DNA of 64,000 bases. Origin: Cristatella mucedo. Lineage: Eukaryota; Bryozoa; Phylactolaemata; Cristatellidae. Of this stretch, positions 43,715 to 54,084 are shown in pieces (the stretch's first letter is position 1; every line of letters starts with the position of its first letter). The DNA lies in the NCBI GenBank assembly GCA_009760855.2, contig WPIO01000123.1:870001-934000 (forward strand), in the 5' to 3' direction. The notes beneath the pieces were generated by a model that was not told the DNA's origin, did not search any database, and was given only the letters and a program-made list of their open reading frames with translations. The translations under genes were made by a program, and so were the position numbers.

Positions 43715-46700
43715 TGCATGTATGTATGCATCTCCGTCTATAACTCCACAAAGTCATAAAGACAAAATGGGTGTTATGCAGGAGAGCTATGTATAGCACA
43801 CTCACAGCCTAAGCAGCTTTCGCTACGCATTCGGTAGCGAAAAGACTTCATCTCAAGCAACATAGAGAAAGTGGGAAGCATACCAGAGTCAGGAGAGCAG
43901 TTGAGGTAGTGAGTAGCATGGAAGTAGCAGCTCAGGACTGCTGAAACGGATGAGCCATTGTCAGCAGTAGGAGAGTAGATGTCGTTGCTTAAGAATTGTG
44001 GAAGCGAGTTCCACCGTCTAGGACCTGCAGAGCTAAAGCTTCTGTCGCCAACGGTCTTTAAGCGGAGGAATGGAACAGCTAATTTATTGTCGCACAGGAC
44101 CTGAGGGCGTGAACAGGCTGAAAGCGGTGCAGCGGTTCAGCTAAGTACGAAGGAGCTAAGCCGTGGCGGGCCTTGTGGATCAGCCTAAGAACTTTGCTTT
44201 AGATCCGTTGCTCAACTGGCATCCATCCTAGCTCTTTTAGCAAAGGAGACGCTTGCTCAAACCGCTGGGACTTGAAGACTACCCTTGCAGCCATATTCAT
44301 AGTCAGCTGCAGTGGCCTAATAGCTTTCTTTGGCAGCCCAGCCAAAAGGGAATTGCAATAATCAAGCCGAGACAGAACTTAGGAGCATGATAAATTTTTT
44401 ACAAGTCACTGTGGGAGACAGCTTCTAATCTTAGATAGGGATCGGATGTGATGGTTAGCTGTAGAAGCAGTCTTCTGAATGAAGCTTTTAAAATCGAGGC
44501 AGTTGTCGAAAAAGACTCCTCAATTTGGAGCACGTGGCGACGGTCGCACAATAGCATCACCTATTAGAAGAGCACAGCCTTTTAATCCAGCCACATGCTT
44601 AGGGTGTCCTATGAAAAGCAGTTCTGTTTTATAATCATTTAATTTCAGGAATTTTTCAGACATACAGTATCGAATATCGGCAAGGTAATCATTTATTTTC
44701 TCAGTTGCTGCAGCAGATTCCGACGGATTGAATGACAAATACAACTGAGTATCGTCAGCATAAAAGTGATATCCTATTCCATGGGCCTTAATCACTTTTC
44801 CCAGAGGTTGTGTATAAATGGAGAACAGCAAGGGACTTACTACAGATCCTTGAGGGACTCCACAGGTGACCGTTCTCGTGTGTGACACCTGACCCCTAAA
44901 CGACACGAATCAAACGCGATCAGACAAGTACGATTTAAACCAGGCCAGTGCTTCGTCTGCCAGACCGATCGCTGCTCTCAATCGTTCAAGCAGAACTTTG
45001 TGATCAAAGGTGTCGAAGGCAGCAGACAGATGTAGCAAAGATAGGGCAGTGATATTCCCGTCGTCGTCACCATGTAGAATGTCATTGTTAACACGTAGGA
45101 GAGCAGTTTCAGTGGAGTGCTTTCTCTTGACCCCTGTTTGAAATTTTTCTGACATTCCATTATTTTTTATATGTTTAACCAGCTGCTTAGCAACAATTTT
45201 TTCAACAATCTTTGATAAGAAAGGAAGAAAGGAAACTGAGCGATAGGTTGCAAGGACCTCTGTGTCTAATCCAGGCTTTTTAAGAATGGGTCTACCGATT
45301 GCTGATTTGAAGGACTTGGGGACGACTCCTTTTTCCAAAGAAGCATTAAAAATCTTGGTCATGGCAGGGCTAAGTTGGTCTGCTAGTGAAGGCCACTGAG
45401 ATGAGGGCATATGGTCTGCAGGGGACGAGCAGTTTTTTCTAGACCTTACTACGGTAGCCACATCGCATGCAGAAACATAGGAGAACCTTTTAAGGAAGGT
45501 CACAGGTTGTGGAACTGCGATTGCTTTAGTCGGAGGGGGCTTAATGGAGGCATGAATGTGCACAATTTTTCCAGTTAAGAAGGCTGAAAACTTTTTGGCT
45601 GAGCCCTTAATATCTGGGGATTCAGACCTCACAGCATTATCCAGTAAATGGCTTACTGTTTTATAAATCTGTTTAGTGTCCGACTGGCAAGAATTCAGCT
45701 TTCTAATGAAAAAAGAAGCCCTGGTTTTTTTAGGCTTTCGGGTGTAAACTCGAAGGAAGTCTTTGAAATTGACTAGATCTGCATCAGACCCGGATTTCTT
45801 GAAACGACGTTCAAGCCTGCGCTTAACCCGGCGTATCTTGAGGAGTTTCGTTGTAAATTGAAAGGAGTCTCGACGACTTTAAACACGGATAGAATGAACG
45901 GGAGTATGCTTGTCAAGAGCACTGCTGAGTGTCATGTTCATAGCATCAGTGAGGGTATAGAGGCTGTCGGTCGAGTCTGAATGCAGATCAAGAAAACCTG
46001 CATCACAAACGGATTTCAAAAACTTGTCCGTGTGTCATCTGAGAGGGTCAGTGGGCACACCCCAAGGTCCGTGGGGAGGACATCCTTATTGATCACGAGA
46101 TCTAGAATGTGGCCACCGACGTGGGTGCTATGATTAACGTGTTGGGCCAAACAAAAATTCTCCAGATAGTCAAGAAATGAGCAGACCTGGCTGTCGCTAG
46201 GGTTTCCAACGTACCTATTGAAGTCTCCTACAATGTGTAATTGTCTGTCGCACACAAATATTTTAGCCAGGAACTTTGAAAAACTCCTCTATAAACAAGT
46301 TTAGACAGTTAGAAGGAGACCGGTATATCGCAACAGCGAGAGGCCTTGTCTTTGATGAATACCTTATTGCAACCAATTCGAACGATGGCCTATGCGAAAA
46401 ACTACACATTTTATAGCCAAACGATTCGCGAACAACAATTGCAACACGCCGCCGACCTTGTCAGAACGCATGGACTGATAGAATGAGAAACCAGGTGCAT
46501 TAGTCTGAGAAATACAGCTACTGGAACAAGCCGTCATCCAAGTTTCGGTAAACAGAAATGCATCTAGCCTCTCCTGGACCATCTGATCGCGGATAAGTAA
46601 CCCCCTGGTTTATAGCGAGCGGACATTTAGTTGGCGGAATTTAAGAGGCCGTCCAACAACAGGGTGACACGGGGATGAAGTGGCTTGTATTCTCCTCCGT

Positions 46701-46850
46701 TTGTGTCCGGCCTGGCAGTGGCTGGCCCTTAGTACTCACCAGGAATAAACAACTTTGCCGTAGTGCTCAACTTGCCCAAACCACCGGGGCCTTATGAAAT
46801 CACTGATCTCTTGAAACTCAATTGATCTTCCTGAACTCACATAACCATAC
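43715..46850 (-). mobile_element. LINE family B, longest copy in the window (APE endonuclease and RT)
   Basis: From right to left: the start of an AP-endonuclease-like domain (RQLNVRSL near 46640, LDAFLFTETWM at 46582 on), its later part (LHIVGDFNRYVGNPS, HILDLVINKD; 46255-46016), then a 240-codon frame (45632-44910) with the RT fingers (SAIGRPILKKPGLD, STETALLRVNNDIL, LSAAFDTFDHKVLLERL), then a 128-codon frame (44906-44520) with [16 protein letters not shown] and [14 protein letters not shown]. The palm residues are intact. The frame is cut by a TGA at 44912-44910, another at the end of the second frame, and breaks around 45850-46010. The C-terminus and 3' tail run to 43715. ORF1 is not recognised. 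The motif set fits the CR1/L2 group. It is inactive as it stands. Confidence 0.85.
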
Positions 46851-47029
46851 TGAACGGGCTTGAGCCCCATGAATGCCAAAATAATGCTTGCCGATTCAAG
46901 CAGAAGTATCAACTAAAGTGAGACGACCTTGTAACCCCATGAAGGATTATTAAAACGTATCAGCTACACAATCTTGACAAGTTTCTTAAGTTTCATTTAA
47001 AAGACAAGACACCAATTTTTCCCATTCCA

Positions 47030-47810
47030 CCTAAAATCTGTATCCACAATTCGTGAAAGGCTTTACGGGGTTATGGGTGTGACATAGGACATTTTTCCAT
47101 AGCACTTTCAAAGCCTAATCAGCTGCTGGTTGCTAGAAGATTGAAACTCGCACAACTAAGAGAAAGTGAGAGACAAAACTCAAAAACAAATTTATATGAC
47201 ATAGCACATTAGGAGAACCTAATCTCTATTCAAGCTCATCGCATACGCCAAGAAGTCATCGAATACATTCAAGTTAAGACTTTTCGGGCGAGGTCGTTAA
47301 CCACGGGGGGGGGCAATTAGCACAGCCTAGAAGAGCTAAGTCTGGTGAGTGGTCGAGGACGCGGGTAGACTAGAAGTTGGCAACTTCGAACGGCTGGATA
47401 GGATGTGCTACAGTCTTAAGCACGAGCATAGATGTCTTTCAGATGGATTAAAGAAGTTAGCTCCACAATGTAAAAAATGCATACTGAACCCAAGCTTCTG
47501 CCATCATTGGTCTTTAAGCTGAGGAACGATTGACATTATTTATTGTCCATAAAGAAATACTAGCTGATTTAGCAGCCTCTTTTTGTATAGCGACCGAAGA
47601 GCTTTTACCACACCTCTTGCATTGGCGATAGACGATTGCCCAACCAGGAATCTAACATATGACCTCAGGATCAAGATCGTGAAAACCACTCGCCTTACCT
47701 AGTGTGCCATCAATGCTCACCAAAATATGACATGATCTCTCACGAAGAGGCTGAAACTGATGCAGCAGGTACTGCAATACTCAGCAGGGTGGAGGCTCCT
47801 TCAAATCTTT
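47030..47810 (-). mobile_element. LINE family B relic broken by SINE 2 and SINE 1 insertions
   Basis: Pieces of the minus-strand family B copy are at about 47030-47165, 47440-47560 and 47725-47810. Between them lie a SINE family 2 relic (about 47205-47300) and a SINE family 1 (47560-47712). A G-run lies at 47306-47314. Confidence 0.55.
47560..47712 (-). mobile_element. SINE family 1 copy
   Basis: It starts 'ctagctgatttagcagcctc' in reverse, has the body, and ends with the tRNA-like head ('cgccttacctagtgtgcca' reversed). Confidence 0.65.
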
Positions 47811-48269
47811 CAGCGTTTACATGTGCAGGAATAAGACCTGCAGCTTACTGTGCAGCTTCAGATCAACGCATCACACTAGTAAAATAGAAGAAATGTTATC
47901 AAGATGGCCTGTTGGAGTCTTCTCACATACTTGCTGCTCATTAACGTTAATGTTCGTGAGTTTCCTAATGAGGTCTGACCTTAAGAATTGCAGACCGGTG
48001 CCAATCACGTTCAGGCAAGGTGTAAGGCAGACTAGGCAATGTCAAAATAGAAAAAGTGACTGGTTGAAAGTATGCAGGATAGAAGATTATTTATCTTCCA
48101 TACCCAGCATCTACCGTCGGAGACTTAACAGCAGTAACCTCAAAACTTCCAAGTTACTTCAAGATGGCGGTGCGGGCCTGACAAAATAAAATGACTGCAA
48201 AGATGTTGACTGCTTGCAAAACTTATTTTAAACCCAAAAGTACCGCAATTGACTGCAACCTTGCAACAA

Positions 48270-48440
48270 GACGCCGGAGAGTCCTGGCCAAGAAATCTGC
48301 TCCTAGGCTCCGAGCCAGGCAGATTCGTCTAGCTGCAACGTTGCAGCTAGACGAACCATACAAAAAGGCTGGTGCTAAGTCACCGAGGAGTGTCCAGGCC
48401 AAAAAAGTCTGCTAATTGGCTCCGAGCCAGGCAGATTGGT
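48270..48440. repeat. Direct repeat, about 112-bp period, around a 32-bp perfect palindrome
   Basis: The block ending 'ggctccgagccaggcagatt' occurs at 48306-48325 and 48418-48437, with similar preceding sequence. Between them, 48324-48355 is a perfect palindrome built from ttcgtctagctgcaac and its reverse complement. Confidence 0.85.
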
Positions 48441-48749
48441 GCTCATTTAATTATTAGCAAGGCTGGCAACAATCGGCCTCCCTATAGAGAATGAAAAGAG
48501 TTCTACACGTGTGAACAATGCATGGTACAACTGTTGAAGCTGAACAATAACAAAAAAAGGTAGTAATAGCTCAGCAGAATGCCTACTGCTAAGCCCATAT
48601 GGCCTATGACATGATTCCTTCTCATCTGTGTTCAGAGCAACATCTGAGTTTCCATTCTTAATATTCTTCTAAAAACCTTCACAAACGTGGAATAAATAGC
48701 ACTATGCTAACTTTACCAAAAAGTCATGATCACCGTTCAATCCGTTGTC

Positions 48750-48922
48750 GTGAGCCGTGATAACACACTTGGTAAGGCGATTGGCTTTCACGAACTCGGT
48801 CCCAAGGTCGCGGGTTCAAATCCTGCAGTGGGCGATTCATTTTTGCAACTGCACACAGTGGTCATAGCTGTAACGGCTGTTCTGTCAATATGTATTAGGT
48901 GCATTTAAACCAGCTAGTTTTT
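48750..48922 (+). mobile_element. SINE family 1 copy
   Basis: It has a canonical B box ggttcaaatcc (about 48811-48821) and an A-box region (cacttggtaaggcgattgg). The body is more diverged than in the 41.0 kb copy. Confidence 0.7.
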
Positions 48923-49104
48923 ATTCTTCATCATTAGAAATCTAATTGCTACGTTACGAATGCTTAAATGGCGATTCCCGACATATACAGCCACATATCA
49001 CGGCGTAGTAAGGATTTTCAGAAGAGCGACAGATGGAAGGCTAGCCAGATTTTGAATGCAGGTTTCATCAGAGAAAAGCGATTTGGCATGTTTATGTTTA
49101 ATGA

Positions 49105-49350
49105 TAATAATAATAACGCATTTTATAGAGCCCTCACAGGACTTCATCCCTTTAAAGACAGTTACGTTTGCTGCAAAGGAAGCACGATTGAATGGTAGCA
49201 ATGGTTAAAGTAGCATGCTCAATGTCCACAAGCATGCCAAGGTGAGAATTGACATGCACAGGATCAGCATGTACAAATGTTTAAAGGCAGCATGCACGGT
49301 GTCAGCGCCCATAAGGACACAAAGGCGAATCACATGGACCCACGTAAGGT
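49105..49350 (-). mobile_element. LINE family A, outer copy of a triple nest (left part)
   Basis: Reversed tail and 3' UTR. It continues at about 49906 after a LINE B that itself holds a SINE. Confidence 0.65.
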
Positions 49351-49354
49351 CTTG

Positions 49355-49905
49355 TAATGGACCCATGTAATGCAATATCCGTCTGTAACTCCACAAAGCC
49401 ATAAATACTATGTATATAAATTAAATAAATCCTAGCTGATTAAGCAGCTTCTTTTGGAATTGCGACAGAAGAGCCTGTATGGCTATCCCACTGCTTGCAG
49501 CGACGATAAAGGATCGTCCACCGCAGGAATCGAACCCAAAACCTCGGGACCGAGGTCGTGAAAGCAACCGCCATAATTAGTGTGCCAGGTGTTACGAAGT
49601 TATTACGAGTTTCGAACAGCGCACTCACAGCCTAAGTAGCTTCCGGTATGCATTTGGTAGCAAACAGACTGTCTTCTGACCCAAAGAGAAAGTAAGAAGC
49701 ATAGCAGAGTAAGGAGAGCAGTTGAGGTGAGTTAGTAGCACGGAAGTGGAAGCTCAGGACCCCTGAAAAGAATAAGCCAAAGTGGGCAGCAGGAGAGTAG
49801 TTGCCGTTGCCTAAGAATGGTGGAAGCGAGTTTCACAGTCTAAGCGAGTCCGCCTGCAGAAATAAAGCTTCTTTAGCCAACAGCATTTAAGCAGCTGTGA
49901 TCAAT
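49355..49905 (-). mobile_element. LINE family B inserted in family A, itself split by a SINE 1
   Basis: The 3' end is at about 49355-49420, then SINE 1, then the C-terminal region at about 49595-49905. Confidence 0.65.
49425..49594 (-). mobile_element. SINE family 1 inside LINE B
   Basis: Reversed tail (ataaattaaataaatcctag), body, B box (reversed 'ggaatcgaaccca') and A-box side ('tagtgtgcca'). Confidence 0.75.
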
Positions 49906-50430
49906 AGATGCATTTAAGCTTTTTTAAATGTCTTCAATTCAGGTAATGACGTGAAGCCAGTCAGAAGTGAGTTTCAGGATATGAGAGAATATGAACTCAA
50001 GGCACGCTCTCCAAAGGATTTGAGGTTCCTACGAATTATAGGTAAACGATTAGATTAAGAATAGCAGGTGGTACGATGCTTAGCTTGAAAATGGATTCCA
50101 TCTGCTTGGCAGGCAAGAGTAAAAAAAATGAAGTGACCTAAGAGAGAGTGACTGAAACTTTAAGTCGGTGCCCGTCTCCATTGGTAGCCAGTGAAGCAGG
50201 TCGGGGAGAACTAGTGATATGTGGCAACTGCTAAGCTCGCAACAGACAACCTCGCTGCAAATTTTTGCACCAACTGCATCTATTTTTTAGTAGCACCTCT
50301 CGTGAAAGCTGAGGTTAGTGCATTTGTCAAGTAGATTGTGAGTATTTTGCGAGGTTGGTGGTACCTATCTAAAGGCACGGTGACATTGAAGGCTAGTGAC
50401 TACAGTGATGCTGAGGCGATCTGCATAACT
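49906..50430 (-). mobile_element. LINE family A, outer copy (right part)
   Basis: C-terminal coding in broken frames (reversed KDLGSS..KLTSSLPELK-like and 'HWLPMETG' regions). Confidence 0.55.
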
Positions 50431-50549
50431 GCACAATCATTATTATGAACTGGCCATCGGGAGTGGGTCATGCTGCTTAGCTAGCTGTGGTTTAAGCCTC
50501 CTTCACTGAGCTATTGCAACCAAGTGAAATGCCACTGGCGATTAGTTAC

Positions 50550-50710
50550 CCGTATTTCTTCAAGTTCTTCTGCATTCAGCACCGTCTTTGAATACAAGTA
50601 CTCTGCAATTTTTTCCACCTGTGGCTTGGTTAGTTGTCCTTTAATTTTTGCACAATCTCGTAAAACCTCGTTCAGTGTATATGTTGTGGCTGACGTCGAT
50701 CCTGACGTCT
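50550..50710 (-). CDS. CARD-like domain, first half (internal exon)
   Basis: The acceptor is gtttcttttag before 50710, with a good pyrimidine tract; the donor is ATACGG then gtaact after 50550. The exon is 161 bp: 2 bases then 53 codons, so phase 1 in and phase 0 out. It encodes a Ser/Thr lead, then TLNEVLRDCAKIKGQLTKPQ, VEKIAEYLYSKTVLNAEELE and EIR. This is the usual start of a CARD: a first helix with Leu and basic residues, 'L....v..i..yL....vl...e.e.I'. The phase-0 end matches the phase-0 start of the exon at 43000-42830, and together they give a CARD-sized domain of about 90 residues. The gene is not identified. Confidence 0.65.
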
Positions 50711-51059
50711 CTAAAAGAAACAAACAAACCCCTTATAGATCAAACAACAAGGTGACCAACATGGCACTCTGACACTTTTTGTTACTCTACATAAGAACGT
50801 TAATGATTCGATCAAATTACTATAGTAAAGCAGTAATACCATCGAATTGGATAGGTCATTCTAAAACAAAATGTACAACCTAATAAATTCGGTTGATATT
50901 TCAAGGCGCTGGCATGAGTATCTCATGAATTGCTAATATTCTAGCTACTGCCACTACCGTGAAGAGTGAGGGCAACAAAATCGCCATAGCCATATTTGCT
51001 TATAAGACAATACTTCCCACGTGCAGCATGCTGCGGCTGGGCCTGTGGGGCATTGCCAG
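50711..51059. other. Intron, nothing recognised
   Basis: No coding or repeat match is seen. Confidence 0.35.
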
Positions 51060-51620
51060 AACGGGTACAACAGGTTGAGCTGTGCCTCTGCATGCAAACC
51101 ACGATGCAGGCAAACACAACATTCAGCAACTGATCGACTATTAAAAAACCTAGGTTACTTACACACCTGACCTATGATAATCACGTAAAAGGTTTCAAGT
51201 AAGACACAGTTTTTAATTCATGAATCGGGCGACACCCAGTCACGTAGCTAGCATGCTTATGCAACCCTGATATAGTGAATATGAAACTAACGGTAACCTA
51301 TTGCAAAGACTAATAGCATGCAACATGCAATACATCACGTACCTGTAAATTAAAAAGCATTACCGGAAGAAGAAAAACAAGACTAGTTCTAGAGGGCAAA
51401 GGGAAAGCATACTGCATCAGTTGGCCTTGAGCTAACCCCTCAAGGCTGATATGCAATTGCAGTTAATGACCTTCTCAAGCAGAGAAGTCTTCACTTTGTG
51501 TCCATACCAACTGCAAGCTCGATCCCCACAAGATTTAGATACAGCTAGAGTGGCATTTATGCAACCGGATGGTGACGCGTGGATCGATGGGGAGCCCAGT
51601 TTAATGTCAAGATCAAACCG
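51060..51620 (-). repeat. Duplicated block shared with 62610-63180 (LINE D end)
   Basis: Colinear similarity runs over several hundred bases. On the minus strand, about 51450-51560 reads 'ATLAVSKSCGDRACSWYGHK' and 'VKTSLLEKVIN', matching the LINE D C-terminus. Confidence 0.6.
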
Positions 51621-52180
51621 GGTCCGAGCCATACAGGGCATCCTGAAACCGGTAGCAAATCAACCTACCAGGGTGATCTGGAGTCATGCAGTGCATTCTG
51701 GGAGATGGGCAGCAACGACATCAATGGTGAGGTTGATGCCCTGCTACACCTTCTGTTTACGAGGATGGACGAAGATGATGGCCAACTCCCGTTACTGGTC
51801 TCGGACGATAAGCTGGCCGCACGCCTGGCTAAAGCTCACAGCAGGTCATCGGGGACCGACCACCTCGAATATAACCACATCGCTTGCTCAACTCAGGCTG
51901 TAGCCTGATAGCCGCTGTCCTAGACGCCTGCTCTTTCGAGAAGCTCTTCCATCGTGAAACGTTGGTTCGACCATCCTAACATTCAAGCGTGGCGAAGCCA
52001 CTCTTCCAGCGAACTTCAGGCCCATGACACTCTGCCTTTGCTCTACAAACTCATGTTCGGGGAATTTGGCTGCGATACTTTTCGAACACCTACGAGCTGG
52101 TAGATGGCTCTCTGGGCAGCAGAAGCACTTTCTGCCGGGTGCCGAGGCCTGCCTCGAGCAGTGCTTCTTAAAATCATAAT
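51620..52180 (+). pseudogene. R2/NeSL-type RT relic, N-terminal part (copy 2)
   Basis: This is the partner of 14750-15338. A frame-shifted 'RPMTLC' then LFEHLRAGRWLSGQQKHFL and PGAEACLEQ are readable at about 52005-52170. Confidence 0.5.
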
Positions 52181-52395
52181 CATAATAAAAATGCATTTGA
52201 TGAAGCGCCCTCTGAGAACTTAATCTCTTTCTAGGCGCTTTACATTTGCTTCACAGGAACCACGATCGAATTATTAGTATGAGCATGCTCACTATGCAAC
52301 AAGAATAACATAGTTTGGGGTGATATGCACAGGGTCAGCATACAGTGTGGTTAGTGGCAGCTTGGACAGTATCAGAGAGCGTAAGGACTTGTTGT
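52181..52395 (-). mobile_element. LINE family A tail, same insertion as at 15339
   Basis: Reversed tail and 3' UTR. The left junction (gtgcttctta) is the same in both copies. Confidence 0.7.
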
Positions 52396-52584
52396 CAGTG
52401 TGGATATGTGCATAAGCGTATATATGTGTGTGTGTGTGTGTTTTTGCGCATAATGCTGAACATCAAACGACTTGGAGTACTCGGAACCGAACCGAACTCA
52501 ACAACGTTTAATCAACAAGTCTGTCTGTTCAGTGAATGTCAATCTAACCGGAGCTTCTGTCGCCTGCCACCATTGTAATTAATT
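52396..52584. repeat. TG microsatellite and unassigned sequence
   Basis: (TG)n lies at about 52425-52442. The remainder is unassigned. Confidence 0.5.
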
Positions 52585-53215
52585 CCCTTTTGGCTGTGGT
52601 ACCAAAGAAAGCTATTATGCCACTACAGCTGACTATGAATATGGCTGCAAGGCTGGTCTTCAAGTCCCAGCGTTTCGAGCACGTGTCACCTTTGCTGAAA
52701 GAGCTAGGATGGTTGCCGGTTAAGCAAAGGATACAGAGCAAAGTTCTTATGCTGACCCACAAGGCCCGCCACGGCTTGGCTCCTTCGTACCTAGCTGAAC
52801 TGCTGCATCAGTTTCAGCCTGTTCGCGCCCTCAGGTCCTGTGTGACAATTAATTAGCTGTCCCATTCCTCCGCTTAAAGAAAGTTGGCGACAGAAGCTTT
52901 AGTTCTTGCAGGTCCTAGACTGTTAAACTCGCTTCCACAATTCTTATGCAACGACATCTACTCTCCAACTGCCGACTATGGCACATCTTTTTCAGTGGTC
53001 CTGAACTGCTACTTCTATGCTGCTCACTACCTCAACTGCTCTCCTAACTCTGCTATGCTTCCCACTTTCTCTTTGTTGCGTGAGACGAAGTCGGTTGGCT
53101 ACCGAATGCGTACCGAGAGCCGCTTAGGCTGTGAGTGCGCTATACTAAACTCTCCTGCGTAACACCCACATGGTCTTTATGAATTTGTAGAGTTTCTGAC
53201 GGAGATACATACAGA
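52585..53215 (+). mobile_element. LINE family B copy
   Basis: An 88-codon frame (52590-52856) reads [20 protein letters not shown] to FQPVRALRSC and is then broken. A second frame (52884-53162) ends SRLGCECAILNSPA. The tail is followed by (acatac)n at about 53209-53229. It is absent from the partner block at 15.58 kb. Confidence 0.75.
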
Positions 53216-53359
53216 CATACATACATACACCATGAACACTTTGCTCCGATTGACCAGTGCAATTGCTAGTGCCAGCAGCAGGAATACTGCGCCTTGATCA
53301 GTCGGTCAAGGTTGGGAGGGTCTGCAGCCTAGTATTTGCAGACAAAAACCTTTAGGGGC

Positions 53360-54005
53360 ATTACTGCCATAGGTTAGGGTATTCATTCTCTATTACGATC
53401 TCAGCACACATAAAATACGGAACACTGGAGCTCACGAAATGCAGGGATAAATAGATGCATTTTTTCGTGATCGACGCAGCCGTTAGCACTGCTATCGACA
53501 AACGGTCATACGACAGCCTCTCCCTATATGCCTGGACATACACACGGCATTTGGAGGCGTCCTGCACTTCCACTCATGCGGGTCCTGCTCAGGGTCAGGG
53601 TGAACCCTGTCTTATCTAGGTTTGTGGAGTGCCTATGCACAGATGCATCGATGGTGCTGCACGTGAGCAACCAAGACCTCATGCTGTTTCATGCACAGCA
53701 GGTGGTCCTCTGTTGCCTATTATGTTTGAAGTGGCCATGGAACCGATCGAGAGGTCGATCGTGGCATGCGATGCTTAAGGCATCCGGATGGGTGATTTGA
53801 GAGGAATGCACCTCAGCAGTAGAGGAGGTCACCGAGACTCTTGGCCAACACTCTGGCCAACTTCAGCCCCAAGAAATGTCGCTCCGAGAGCACTGCACGA
53901 AGGTAAGCGGCAGCTGCATCGCCTGACATTTGCAGCCTTCCCGAAGGCAAAACAGTAGTATACCTGGGTACCCTGCTGAGCCATGGCTACCCTAGGGTGG
54001 ACATA
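53360..54005 (+). pseudogene. R2/NeSL-type RT relic, C-terminal part (copy 2)
   Basis: This is the partner of 15581-16264. It has 'PIMFEVAMEPIERS' (about 53715-53760) and 'NFSPKKCRSE' (about 53858-53890), in broken frames. Confidence 0.5.
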
Positions 54006-54084
54006 GCAGCCTTGTAGACGTTCTTAAAAACCATACTCGATTTTACATCATGTTGTGCTGAGATCGTAAGACAGGCCACGGTGG

